This document shows, in pieces, positions 1-10,100 of a DNA stretch of 29,063 bases. The DNA lies in IMG/VR virus record IMGVR_UViG_3300042565_000604, positions 1 through 29,063 of that record. The stretch is one strand, 5' to 3'. The notes under the pieces are model-generated. The model had not been told where the DNA came from. It did no database searches and was given only the letters and a program-made list of their open reading frames with translations. Position 1 is the stretch's first letter. Each line of letters starts with the position of its first letter. The translations under genes and the position numbers were made by a program. The stretch is from a virus.

Positions 1-318
1 TACTTCAATAAAGCAGTTTGCTGTTGTTGCCGGATTGGTAAAGCTCAAATACAGCTTGCTGGTGCTGATATTGCTGATCGAGAATCCTTTGCGGTTGGCG
101 TTTGCCGCAAGGATCGTTACGCTGCTGGCGCTGCTGGCAACCCTGGTTGTGGTGGGGGTTCGGCTAGGGACCTCCATCTCTATGGGCCTGAGTCCAAAGT
201 AAGTGGTGTCGTTGTCCCGACCAATCTTGGTCCTATACCAGCCTTGGGTGCCGTAGGTGTACTCAGTGTCGAACTCTGTATGAGTGTCCCCAATGGAGGG
301 GTTAGAGGGAAAAGCCAT
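1..318 (-). CDS. Probable virion-associated protein, N-terminal part (cut by window edge)
   Basis: This is an open frame from an ATG at 318 that runs off the window with no stop, giving at least 106 residues starting MAFPSNPSIG. The N-terminal part (GDTHTEFDTEYTYGTQGWYR) resembles short phage collagen-like or fibre-associated repeats. Residues from about 75 on (ANRKGFSISNISTSKLYLSF) resemble the NRKGLxIxNxSxxxLYI pattern common in small phage beta-sandwich virion proteins. It lies downstream of the tail fibre on the same strand, where T7-like cyanophages carry extra tail genes, so a structural role is inferred. No good Shine-Dalgarno is visible: the leader is pyrimidine-rich (CCCCCTACCC), with GCAAG just before the ATG. 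The exact function is unknown. Confidence 0.7.
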   Translation of the reverse strand, partial: MAFPSNPSIGDTHTEFDTEYTYGTQGWYRTKIGRDNDTTYFGLRPIEMEVPSRTPTTTRVASSASSVTILAANANRKGFSISNISTSKLYLSFTNPATTANCFIEV

Positions 319-644
319 CTTGCAAAAGGGTAGGGGGTTAATTGCTTAAAACTTGGTCGTGAGTCCCTTGGCTACATGAAGCTTCCAGAGCGAATGTGAA
401 CGGGTTGGAACGATTCACGGTTCAGTCTTGATTACGGTGTCCACATTCCAGATGGTGGTTGTGATGCTCCGAAGTAAGTGCTCATTGAAGGTACTCCTTA
501 GTCTTGGTTGGCGGGTTGAAAGAGAGGGTCGCGTTTTGTTTACGAGGGAAATGGATGGGTCGGACAAAGCAGAAGCAGCAGGGGACAGTAAAACCATCCC
601 CTCCCACCCCTAGCTAGTTCGACCACTTCGGGTGAACCACGAAA
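319..644. other. 326-bp intergenic spacer between tail fibre and next virion gene
   Basis: There is no convincing conventional gene. The minus strand holds a 60-codon open frame (415-597) without recognisable features, and a 17-codon frame with a strong ribosome site (listed separately). Just after the fibre stop the minus strand is G-rich (AGGGGTGGGAGGGGATGG, about 595-612). It can form a 5-bp hairpin GGGGA/TCCCC with an 11-nt loop, but no T-run follows, so it is not a canonical terminator. CCGCCAACCAAG near 505-516 repeats the ACCAAC-type motif seen before many genes here. Confidence 0.6.
432..485 (-). CDS. Possible 17-residue leader or micro-peptide
   Basis: This is a minimal frame, ATG at 485 to TAA at 432, reading MSTYFGASQPPSGMWTP. 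What makes it notable is a full AAGGAG Shine-Dalgarno eight bases before the ATG, better than most genes in the window. It is probably either a real micro-peptide, the remnant of a longer gene, or a chance site. No homology is recognised and size alone gives little coding signal. Confidence 0.22.
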   Translation of the reverse strand: MSTYFGASQPPSGMWTP

Positions 645-2816
645 TCACTCAAATAGTCCAACTTCCTTAAGGTCATCAATCATTGCCTTAACTCGCTCAG
701 CAAGCCCCGCAAGGGTGACGGATGACGTGGCGAACGTGGTTCTTGTTGCCGTGCCAGTTGGGGCTCCGTAGTTATTCCTGGTCACAGGGGGTTTGCCGTA
801 GAAGCTCATCCCTGTATTTGTAAGCGTGAGACGCTCATCACCGGCACACAGACCCAGTTTGTTAGTACCGAAGTACATACCAACCGAGGGCTGCGCTGCA
901 CGAGACAAAGCCGGAGCAGTTTCACTTCCGTCGTTGAAGTAGACGGGGTTCCTGAAGGTGCGAATCCCGTTTGTAGGATCAACACGAACCTCGTAAGCGG
1001 AGGTTCCGAGGGCTGTCATGTTGGGCGAACTCGTGGAGTCGAACATGACATTCTCGATGAACTGGTTGCTAGTACCAGTGTCAACGCCTGCGGAAGCTAG
1101 TTCGCTTCCTTGGTTGCCAATCCAAGTGACGAAGGTGGACTGTACGGATGCAGTGTTAGCAGTGCAGAATATCAGGCGACGAGAGCTGAGAGCGTATGTC
1201 GTTGCCAGCCCAGCGATAGCACCAAAGCAAGTGTTGTAACGCACCGAACCCTTGGTGCATCCACGGGTGACAATAACATCAGCACCCCCTTTGTCTTCGA
1301 TGGTCGTACCATCTGCAAGCAGTGTTCCGAGGTTTCTGAAATGGTTATCAGAAATGCTGAATCCATTGCAGTCGTCCGCACGGATCATGATGCCGCACTG
1401 ACCGCCTGTGTTCCCTGTGATTTCTAGGCTGATGTTGCCATTGCCTATTAGTGTCTCGGCCAGGTAGCCTCTGACACAACCTTGAGCATGGTTGCCAGCA
1501 ATCTTGGAGAATCCAGTGGAGCGCTTGATAGCATTGCCATGGAAGCAGTTGATATGCACATTTCCTTCAACCAGGCTTCTGCATCTGAGGACTCCCGTAG
1601 AGTCGCCACTGACGTAGATACCCAGGTCGCGGCTACCAACGTTTCGGCATCGGAGTACATGCTGCTCCTCGCAGCCATCGACGTAGATCCCTGTATCTCC
1701 GCCTGCGGTTTCCCAGTGAACACCTGCAATTGTGGTAACTTCACTGACTACACAAAGCTTCACACCAGACACAGGGGCGCCGAGCACGGTGTAAGCACCA
1801 CGTATGGATAGACCATCACATGTACCACTACCACCCTGAGTGCCAGCAGGAGCCGGGTACTCAGTACGAAAGGGCACCGAAGTGGATTGCTTCTGGTTCC
1901 TTTGGTCGAATGTGCCGCCTGTCCAAGCGAAAACGATACCATCGGCAGGCACACCTACCCCGTCAGCGGGGACCTGAAAACGTATGATGTCGTTATCCAA
2001 GTCGGATGCAATAAAGACCGCCTCTGGGTCGCATACTACTCTGGTTGATTTAGTGAGGGGAATGAAGACACCCCCCGAATCAACCCCAGTCCCCACGACT
2101 CGATACAGCCCCTTTGGCACAAAGATGTAACCGCCAGTGCTGAATGCTGCAGTCAAAGCCGCAGTATCATCTGCAACCCCATCACCCGCAGCTCCGAAGT
2201 CCTTGATGACGTTTTTGAGATAACGAGTCTCGGGATCCGTTGCGTAATACTGCAGGAAAAGGTATTCCCCAGTGGAGTCGTTGTACTGCAGGCGGAAGGT
2301 TAGACCTTGGCTGCCCACCAGACCCGCCGTGATCCCCGTGATAAGAGGACTTGTTTCAGCTCCAGTTGAATCCTGTAGCTCAAACAAATCATTGTCGTCG
2401 GGGGTTAGCAGGGCCAGTGCCGCCAGATCTACAACCGGCGTGTAGTCCAGAACGAAGGAAACAGCTGCCAACGCAGATTGAGAGAGCGTGACAGCGGTAT
2501 CCACGTCCCCTTGGATGATTTCACTTAGCTGCAACGCCTGTCGAAAGTTCTCATTGAGACTCGTAGGCGTTATGACACTTGCTGTGTAGGTGTTGAGAGG
2601 TTCATCGCCGGGGGGTATCCGACTGATCTCAATGGTCACACCCGCTCCAGGTGCATTGTTGAAGCGGATGACTTGATCATTGAACCACGAGTAAGCCAGC
2701 GTCGGAACACCGTTTACCTTGACTTTGATGTGGTTTTTCCGTATGTAGCCGGGGACCACCGTATAGTCGGTAGTCGTGCCATTGCCTACATAGGTGATTT
2801 GGTAGGGAGTTGTCAT
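645..2816 (-). CDS. Tail fibre / tailspike with beta-helix domain (T7 gp17-like N-terminus)
   Basis: This 723-residue protein probably binds and may degrade host surface polysaccharide. Residues 1-120 match the T7 gp17 N-terminal domain that attaches fibres to the tail: a short beta domain (YQITYVGNGTTTDYTV, IEISRIPPGDEPL) followed by a helix with SLNENFRQ. Around 205-225, DFGAAGDGVADDTAALTAAF is the classic start of a pectate-lyase-3 type right-handed beta-helix, which continues with many G/N/V-rich turns to about residue 600. The C-terminus (TGTATRTTFATSSVTLAGLAERVKAMIDDL) ends in a short helix of a kind common in cyanophage tail proteins and likely used for trimerisation. The start overlaps the stop of the upstream ejection gene by ATGA. 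Catalytic residues were not identified, so enzyme activity is an inference. Confidence 0.88.
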   Translation of the reverse strand: MTTPYQITYVGNGTTTDYTVVPGYIRKNHIKVKVNGVPTLAYSWFNDQVIRFNNAPGAGVTIEISRIPPGDEPLNTYTASVITPTSLNENFRQALQLSEIIQGDVDTAVTLSQSALAAVSFVLDYTPVVDLAALALLTPDDNDLFELQDSTGAETSPLITGITAGLVGSQGLTFRLQYNDSTGEYLFLQYYATDPETRYLKNVIKDFGAAGDGVADDTAALTAAFSTGGYIFVPKGLYRVVGTGVDSGGVFIPLTKSTRVVCDPEAVFIASDLDNDIIRFQVPADGVGVPADGIVFAWTGGTFDQRNQKQSTSVPFRTEYPAPAGTQGGSGTCDGLSIRGAYTVLGAPVSGVKLCVVSEVTTIAGVHWETAGGDTGIYVDGCEEQHVLRCRNVGSRDLGIYVSGDSTGVLRCRSLVEGNVHINCFHGNAIKRSTGFSKIAGNHAQGCVRGYLAETLIGNGNISLEITGNTGGQCGIMIRADDCNGFSISDNHFRNLGTLLADGTTIEDKGGADVIVTRGCTKGSVRYNTCFGAIAGLATTYALSSRRLIFCTANTASVQSTFVTWIGNQGSELASAGVDTGTSNQFIENVMFDSTSSPNMTALGTSAYEVRVDPTNGIRTFRNPVYFNDGSETAPALSRAAQPSVGMYFGTNKLGLCAGDERLTLTNTGMSFYGKPPVTRNNYGAPTGTATRTTFATSSVTLAGLAERVKAMIDDLKEVGLFE

Positions 2817-5800
2817 TTCGGTGCCTGTAGCAGAGAGTTCAAATCGTTAGAGAAGGCCGAGTTTCGGGTAGCGGTTTCGCCTCGCCTAAAGCTTTGACGA
2901 GCCTCCTTCTGCTGAGTAACGCTCTCAGCAAAGACGGGATCTCGATCAAAGAGGATTCCAATCGCCTGCTGCCTGACCTTGTTCCACTGCCGCTGAAGAA
3001 CAGCGAGGTGGGGAGGAGCTTCGCTCGGTTCATCTGGGTCGAATGATCTCTCATCCCAAACGTCCGCCACTTCCCGATACCTAGGATCGGTCACAGTTGT
3101 TTCCATGACTTCACGCAGGCCAATGTCAAACATGATCTTGTGGATCTTCTGTTGATCCTCGGGCGTTAACTTCAGGCCATGAGGTCCCTTCTTGTTGTTG
3201 ACGTAGCCAAACCCATCCTTTTCAAGTTGCCACTTAAGGGGGTCCATGTTTTCAGGAGCCACTCGAATCGGACTGTTTGCGTTGTAGAACCCGCCGAGGT
3301 AGCTGAGTTCGGGTTGACCAGTCAGGGGATCAATAAAGACCGAGCCCTTGTCCACAAGTCCAGCAGTAGCCACCGCCCAAAGCCTATGAGTCTGAGACTC
3401 ATACTCTTTTCGGATGGGGTTGAACATGTAATAGAGGGATCGACGCAAACCAGAGCTGGGAAGAGTGTTGTTGACAAGACCAAGCAACACGCCCCTTGCT
3501 GTTTCTGGATCGCTACGTGGGTCGAGAACCGTCATCAGATCATTCAGGCTTCTCAGGGCGAGCTTGTCCGTAAACGTTGCTGCTCCTGTAAAGGCCAACT
3601 GAGCCATGAGGTTATGCCCAGCGTCAGCCACGCCCGTGTTGATAAGCATGGCAGCATCCCCGGCGACACCCAAAAAGGTGGACACCATCGGAATGGAGCT
3701 GTAGTCATACCAAGTATCACCAATACGGATGTGCATTGGCTTCTTGTTGGTAAGTTGCCATGCTCGCCATTCCCTGCTTCCAGGGGGAGGGCCAAACCCG
3801 GTGAGGTTCCCAGACATGGCGTAGACGAACCCAGAGCCAGCAACTATCGTGCCAAGACCCACTCGACCGTCATAAACAGCCTTTTTGGCCTGAGCACTTA
3901 AGTCGCCCATCTCAGCTTTCGATGCAACGTCCCGATAATCAGCAAGCACCTTCTTGTTGATACCAGGGGCAAACGAAAGCTCATAGCGAAGGATCTCCGC
4001 TGGTGTGTTTACCACGGGAACGAACCATTTGAGGATGGGGACTGAGTTCAGGAATCCAGATAGGTCTTGAACAAATTGCCAGGGCTCCGTTTGGAAGGTG
4101 GAGTTTGAGACCCATTTCTTGAGTTCAGGATCAATGATCCGCCCATCGGGTGCAAACTTCGTGGTGTCAAACTCACGAGTGAACTTCTCGTAGGCCTCAC
4201 GAGTGCTACCAGTAGTAGAAGAAGCCTTATACATGCTGTCCATTGCCGCCCATTGACGAGCTGCTAGGTGTTGGAAGGCTTCGTCTCCTGATGTAAGCAG
4301 TCGTGTGCCGTAGTCGAAGAGAGGGTTCGTAGTGATGAACTTGTGCTGAAGGTTCAGGAAGTTCGCTGCTGCCTTTTCAGCAGGAGTGTTAGCCCGAGCC
4401 AGTAGCTCTTTCAGGGAATCGACCGTGTTAGCCTCAAGCCTGACGTACTTACCCGTGTCCGTATAGCGAAGGTCGCTGGTGTCTTGGCCTCTCATTGCAG
4501 CTTTGGCTAGTTGCCAGGCTTCGGGGAGAGCTTGAACAGCTGCCCTGTAACCGGAAAGAGCCATACGAGCGGAATGAATGTCGCCCTTCATCATCGAGTA
4601 AATCAATGCGGAGGTCGGTCTTTCTATTGCCGTGTAGCTGTTACCTACCAAGTTACGGGTCTGAGTCACAGTACCACTGAAGATACTTTGAATCATGTTT
4701 GTTCCCATATCCTTGATGCCAACGGTGCGTGCCAACTTCCAGAAGGACAATACCTTTTCCGGGTTGCCATCGCTTGCACGAAGCATTGCACCGAGAATGT
4801 TCAGGTCATCACGGACCAAATCTTCTCGACCAGCCGTAATAGCTTCCTGAATGCTGCGAACCTTTGAAATAGCTTCATCGAATCCGCTGGTGCCATTGAC
4901 CTCTGTTGCAAGACTGGTAGTTCCCTTCGCTTGGTCGAGGGGGAGCCCCCATGCCCTTGAAGTGCCCTGACTCATCTCCTGAGTACGCTTACCAAGCTGA
5001 AGCATTCCGATCAGGGAATCCAGCATCTTGTCGGTGGTGTTACCCATCGGCTTGCCTTCTTCTGCAAGATCGGCCATCTGCTTGGACAAACGCCAAGCGC
5101 GATCACCGAGGTCTCGGAAGAAGATACGGGAAGCGATGATACCAGGGTCAGAGAAGATTCGGGTTTCAGTGTCGTCTTTGTTTTTGACGATCTTGATCAA
5201 ACCCTGCTCTTCAAAGCTCTTCGTTGGGTCAGGTACTGCGTAGAAGTCCTTCTCACCTGAAGCCTCCTTGATGCGATTCATCGCCTCGTAAGCTTCGCTG
5301 ATGATCTGCTTGTCTTCAGGACCTGGGTTGGCCAGGGTCTCCCTAACCTTGGGGTTGCTTCCGAAGTCACTGATAGTGTCCTCCACCTTGTCATCCCAAC
5401 GGAGCCATTTAACTTGCGCGTCGGTCAGGCTGGTAGTTGGGTAGTCAGACTTCAGAGCAACATCAAACGATGTGGGATTGAAAGAAGCAGCACGCTCCTG
5501 TGGAAGAAGCGAAAAGTCCTGTGGAGAGTAACCCAGATCAATCCTTTCTTGTATTCCAGCCTGAATATCACGCTGGGTGAAGCCAGGGGTTTGGGTGGTT
5601 CCCTGGGCAGCTCCCCTGACCGAGGGCCAAGTAGGCTCCGTGGTCGAGGGCACAGCCTCTCCCGGTTCAGGCCTGACCGTCTCCGGGGCCTCTGGAGCCC
5701 GTGGGGCCTCAGTAGGACGGGCGGTGACTTCCTCTGTCCCCCCACGGAATGGGGCCGTTTCTAGGGCCTGTGGGCCTGTAGCCTCGTCGGCAGCCCGAGC

Positions 5801-7147
5801 AGCCGCAGGAGCCACAGGAGCAGCAGGAGCACCCTCTTCAGTAGCGCGAGCAGGAGGAACGCCCTCAGCAGCAGCAGAAGGCTCTTCTTGTGGCCTTCGC
5901 AAGGTCTGCGGTTGACCAGCATCGAGGTCTGCATCTGTGTCACGGGGAGCAGTAGCAGCATCAGCAGCTTCTATATCCAGTGGACTCCCAGGAGCCTCAA
6001 GCTCCGCATCGTCAAGGAGACGCAGGTTGATCTCGTCAAAACGTCCCGCCTCTTTTGCGGCATTGTCGAGATTTACGTTTGCATCCTGGTCGATGTATCG
6101 GTTGTAGATTTCCGTGCGAAGAGACAGCTCTTCTTCTGGGGTGACTTTACCCTCTGGAATTTTCTTGGCGATCTCCTCACCACCTGGCAGCTTGCTAACT
6201 GCTTCGCGTGTAAGAGGAGTGTTTTTTGCCACACGAAGACCTGCAAGGCCCCCCATCAGGAAGCCAAGCCCAGCGCCCTCAAGAGCGTTCTTCAGTCGAG
6301 CTGATACTGCTGTGTCATCTTTATCAGATGCCAAGAAGAAAAGAACACTGTCCTGCCACTCTTCGGGCATTACATCCCGAACCAGAGCGGTCAGGTTGCT
6401 GTCCCCCTTCCGGGTCATCAAAAGATCAGCAACAACACCTCCTACTTCTCCGCGAACGAGAGCGCCGACCTTGGTTGTGGCCTGAGGAAGTCGAGCCGTA
6501 ACCCAAGCTCCCGTGCCAATTAGGGATATGAGGCCTTGGCCTAATCGACCACCCGCAGTATTGGGAACCGCAATTCCCGTATCGAGACGCGGTTCGACGT
6601 ACTTGGGGTGGAAGGGATTTCGACTGGGATCCGTGGGGCGACGAAGAACCTTGTCGGTTTTCATCTGGATCAGATCCCCAAGGAAGGCACCCCCTCCAAT
6701 AACACCCTCGGCGCTGCGAACAACACCACCCCCGATAGCTTTCTTCAGGTCAGAAACTGGCCTGGTGATCGTGTTGATCTTGTCGGGGATGGTTTGCTTG
6801 CCTGTGGCCCTGCGCTGTCTCTCGGCTTGTTCAGCTTGTTCAACAGTTACAGGCGCTTTTCCTGCTGCACCACGGATGACGTTGCCCAGCGCGTTACCGG
6901 CGGTTTTCGTGGCCCACTGATACTCATTGTTGATTTTCCTGACTACACGCCCAGCCCCTTCTAAAGGGTTTTGGGTGCGAGCGGGACGTGGCTGAAAACC
7001 CTTGAAGCCCTGAGAAGATTTCTCTGGAAGCTTGGGTCTCGGCTTGAGTTCAGGTTTTTGCCTGAGGGATGCTTTCTCCTCTTCAGACATGCGATCAATC
7101 GGTGCAGGCGCTCCACCAAGACGCAGGAGGGTGTTGATGTTGGACAT
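2813..7147 (-). CDS. Internal virion protein D, gp16-like DNA ejection protein
   Basis: This 1444-residue protein sits in the T7 gene 16 position, between the gp15-like gene and the fibre, and is similar in size to T7 gp16 (1318). In T7, gp16 is stored in the head core and is ejected to form part of the channel across the cell envelope. Visible features are a basic, proline-rich N-terminus (1-65), glycine-rich hydrophobic stretches near 138-160 and 286-305 (GAGLGFLMGGLAGL) that could touch membrane, an acidic Ala/Pro/Glu-rich flexible linker at about 380-525, and a long, mostly helical C-terminal half. The N-terminal lytic transglycosylase domain of T7 gp16 is not visible. A muramidase-like domain lies in the upstream gene instead. 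The start shares one base with the upstream stop (TAATG), which suggests coupled translation. Assignment rests mainly on position, size and composition. Confidence 0.8.
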   Translation of the reverse strand: MSNINTLLRLGGAPAPIDRMSEEEKASLRQKPELKPRPKLPEKSSQGFKGFQPRPARTQNPLEGAGRVVRKINNEYQWATKTAGNALGNVIRGAAGKAPVTVEQAEQAERQRRATGKQTIPDKINTITRPVSDLKKAIGGGVVRSAEGVIGGGAFLGDLIQMKTDKVLRRPTDPSRNPFHPKYVEPRLDTGIAVPNTAGGRLGQGLISLIGTGAWVTARLPQATTKVGALVRGEVGGVVADLLMTRKGDSNLTALVRDVMPEEWQDSVLFFLASDKDDTAVSARLKNALEGAGLGFLMGGLAGLRVAKNTPLTREAVSKLPGGEEIAKKIPEGKVTPEEELSLRTEIYNRYIDQDANVNLDNAAKEAGRFDEINLRLLDDAELEAPGSPLDIEAADAATAPRDTDADLDAGQPQTLRRPQEEPSAAAEGVPPARATEEGAPAAPVAPAAARAADEATGPQALETAPFRGGTEEVTARPTEAPRAPEAPETVRPEPGEAVPSTTEPTWPSVRGAAQGTTQTPGFTQRDIQAGIQERIDLGYSPQDFSLLPQERAASFNPTSFDVALKSDYPTTSLTDAQVKWLRWDDKVEDTISDFGSNPKVRETLANPGPEDKQIISEAYEAMNRIKEASGEKDFYAVPDPTKSFEEQGLIKIVKNKDDTETRIFSDPGIIASRIFFRDLGDRAWRLSKQMADLAEEGKPMGNTTDKMLDSLIGMLQLGKRTQEMSQGTSRAWGLPLDQAKGTTSLATEVNGTSGFDEAISKVRSIQEAITAGREDLVRDDLNILGAMLRASDGNPEKVLSFWKLARTVGIKDMGTNMIQSIFSGTVTQTRNLVGNSYTAIERPTSALIYSMMKGDIHSARMALSGYRAAVQALPEAWQLAKAAMRGQDTSDLRYTDTGKYVRLEANTVDSLKELLARANTPAEKAAANFLNLQHKFITTNPLFDYGTRLLTSGDEAFQHLAARQWAAMDSMYKASSTTGSTREAYEKFTREFDTTKFAPDGRIIDPELKKWVSNSTFQTEPWQFVQDLSGFLNSVPILKWFVPVVNTPAEILRYELSFAPGINKKVLADYRDVASKAEMGDLSAQAKKAVYDGRVGLGTIVAGSGFVYAMSGNLTGFGPPPGSREWRAWQLTNKKPMHIRIGDTWYDYSSIPMVSTFLGVAGDAAMLINTGVADAGHNLMAQLAFTGAATFTDKLALRSLNDLMTVLDPRSDPETARGVLLGLVNNTLPSSGLRRSLYYMFNPIRKEYESQTHRLWAVATAGLVDKGSVFIDPLTGQPELSYLGGFYNANSPIRVAPENMDPLKWQLEKDGFGYVNNKKGPHGLKLTPEDQQKIHKIMFDIGLREVMETTVTDPRYREVADVWDERSFDPDEPSEAPPHLAVLQRQWNKVRQQAIGILFDRDPVFAESVTQQKEARQSFRRGETATRNSAFSNDLNSLLQAPK

Positions 7148-10100
7148 TAGTTACTCGGAACTAGGACAAAGATGTGGGAAGTTGCGGCTCCGTAAATAGA
7201 GTCGCCATTGTAAGTGCCATTGAATAGTCGGGATCCGCCTGAGCGTGCAATAGCAACGTCGTACCCCCTAGAGCCGGAGTTTGTACCATTCCAGCTGCTA
7301 TGTCTAGTTTGGAACACAACTGCTCCCGATGGGATCTGACCTCTGCCAACCGCCGCCTTGTATTGCTGGAGGGACATCTGATTGACAACTGCCTTGCCAT
7401 ACGGGCTATCAAGTTTGACCTGACGGCTACCTGGGATGGGTAAGGACTTCCAGCCAAAGCTGTTGATGAATTGAACAGCAGCTCCTCGCGGATTGTTGCC
7501 TTCATCATTCCCAGTTGCGTAAGGCTGTGGTATTCCATTGGCAGCCAGGGTTTTCAACACGTTGGTCGTACAGCGCCCTGGTAGCACCTTACCGTTTGCA
7601 TCCTTTTCGGAGCTGTAAGTGATTTCTCCACCAAGCTTTTGCAGGGTTGCATTCGTTCGGAATCCCGTGGAGCTATTGCTGGTCTGCTGAGACGATCTGG
7701 AGTCCAAGTAAGAACGACGTGCCTGTTGGAGAGTCTGTCGAACTCGACCACTGCTGATGGTGGCCTTGTTGACTCCATCATTGTCATACTGACCAACTCC
7801 TTTCACGCCTTCAAGGGCGGCCCATTCCCATCCAGCATCATCCACAGCAGCATCAAGGTTGCTGCTTTCACCTTTTATGTAGGCTGATAACGCTTTCCGC
7901 TGTCCGCCAAGGATCCAAGCAGCAGCCAATTTGTCCTGATTCTCGGGGGAGAATTTATCAGACATCTTGAGCCCTGCCTTCTCCATTGCAGCTTCCATGG
8001 TTCCGGGTATGAACTGGTAGCGACCAATGGCATTATTGCCGGCTTTGGCTCTTGCTTGTGCAAAAGTCATCTGACTGAGACCAGCAATACCAGTCCTGCT
8101 TCCTGCTACGGCGTTGTAACCACCAGAGGATTCGCTTTCGCCACTTGCAATCAGGTTCAGGAATGGTCGAAGAACCGATACGGAATCACCCGTACCGCCT
8201 TCTGTTCCTTGATTCAGGCGCTGCTCCCGGTCGAGTGCCGCTTGACGTGCTTCGGCTGCCCGCTCTGACTGGATGCTGCGCAGCCTCTCGATCCGTAACC
8301 GGGACCGACTGACCCTCTGTTGGGGGACATTCGGATGGTTCAGGAGGGAGGCCTCTTGGGGGGCGACGGGGCGGGCTGCACTGGCTGCCGGGTTGCCGAC
8401 ATCAGGGCCTGCAGGGGCCGTCTGGGTGCCTCTGCTGGCGTTCTCCTGTGACCGGACTACCTCAGCCGCTGGGATGCCGCTGGCGGTCGCCACAGCCGTG
8501 ACTCGATCTGGGAGAGGAGTTCCATTACGCAGAGCAGCAATAGAATCATCAATCTCCTTGTCGTTCAAGATCACGTCATTGCGTGTCATGAAGCCATTCA
8601 CGACATCAGGACGCTCACCACGTAGATCCTCGGAGCGACTAGCGGGAACCCTGTTGTTAGGAGCACGAACAGTGATTCGACTTTTGAGATCCCCAGCCGG
8701 CCCCTCAAAGATGAGCTGAGGAGGTTTACCGATACCTTCGACACCGGGAACAGGAACTTCACGAGTGCGAATTTGATAGGCCCTGGACTGGATAGCCTCT
8801 CGCGCATAGCGCGAAGCCTCTTGTCTGATACCGGGGGTTGTAACCGTACCAGGCGGCTGCCTGTTAATCCAATCGACAAGGTGTAACGCGGTTTCCTCGC
8901 CTAGGGTTTCAATCGCATTCTGACCGAAATCTCCAAGCTTTTGGACCGAATTGAATCCAGCCTTTTGGACGATTTCCGTGACGAAGACCTTGCTTGCAAT
9001 CCCCTTAATCGAGGGATACATCTCTTTCACCGTTTTGGAGCCAGCATCAACCCCGCGACGATTCTGGAGATCCCTGGCTTCAGAGCCGGTCAGGATGCCT
9101 TTGGCTTCCATCTCTCCCAGTTCTTCATCGTTTGGGATGAATCCTGTTCTTTGATGGTTCCGCAGGAGGACATCGTACCCATTCTTGGTGTAAGTCAGGG
9201 GACGAGTCTTCAGCTCCATCAGCTGCTCGTTGGCCTTTTCGTTACCAGTGGTCTCGACAATAGATTGCAGACGATCAATCCTGGTTTTATTGGCCTTTTC
9301 GATAGCAGCTGGATCTGCTCCGGCTTCTGTTAGGTCATTCAGGTGATCTACTTCGATGCGGTCAATCAGCTTGTTGACATCATCGGTCTGGGCTTGGTCT
9401 TCAATCCCCTCCTCTTTGGCGATCATGTCAGCAGCAGCTTTGAACGCGGGTGCGTTTTCGCCGTCGCCAACTCGACCAACGCCTGGGTCCGTAGGAGACC
9501 TATCAGCCACCTCCAAACCAGCAAGCATGTCAACGTTACCGTCCGCAACTGCAATGTTTAGCAGCTGCTGAGCAACGATCTTGTTCGCTTCACCCTTACC
9601 ACCTACGAGAGGGGCCAGGAACTGAACTTGACTGTTGTAATACTCGGTCACTTGAGTGGGATTGTTCCAGTCCACCCCCCGGTAGCTAGTGCTCATCCGG
9701 TTAGTGATGTCATCAATCTCGTTCTGCTTCTCGATCTTTCGATCTTCTGTGATGATGTTCCGAGCAAGGGAAGATGTTATACCTCCAATGGACTCCCCCA
9801 GCTCCTCTTGAACGAGCACAGGGTTGATACCTTCTATCCCGAACTTTTCAAAAAGGAAGGCGTTACCGGCCTGCAGAGCTGCCATTGTCCCTGCCGGGCC
9901 TCGTCGGGCCAATGCACGGGGGCTGATCAGCTCGGCGGGGTTCTCGGGGTCGGGGATGACGGGATCTTCTGAGTGGATCCAGACATCGAGCGCCGTGGCC
10001 CAGTTGCCCTTGGCAGCCTGGAGGCGACCCTTCGCCCGCCCGTATGCCCTCCACCCGGCCAGAAGGGGGTTGCCGCGCCTCTGATCCGCCGCTTGGACGG

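Noticed and set aside
415-597. A 60-codon minus-strand frame in the fibre-downstream spacer
   Set aside because: Low-complexity Ser/Leu/Thr composition and no usable spacing between its G-rich upstream stretch and the ATG. It is kept only as part of the spacer description.
595-612. G-rich stretch as a G-quadruplex or terminator
   Set aside because: Only three G-tracts of three or more are present, and the nearby GGGGA/TCCCC hairpin has a long loop and no T-run.
3179-3901. A 240-codon open frame on the plus strand
   Set aside because: It is fully antisense to the gp16-like gene, has a Cys/Ser/His-rich composition with no domain, and no plus-strand gene is supported anywhere in the window.
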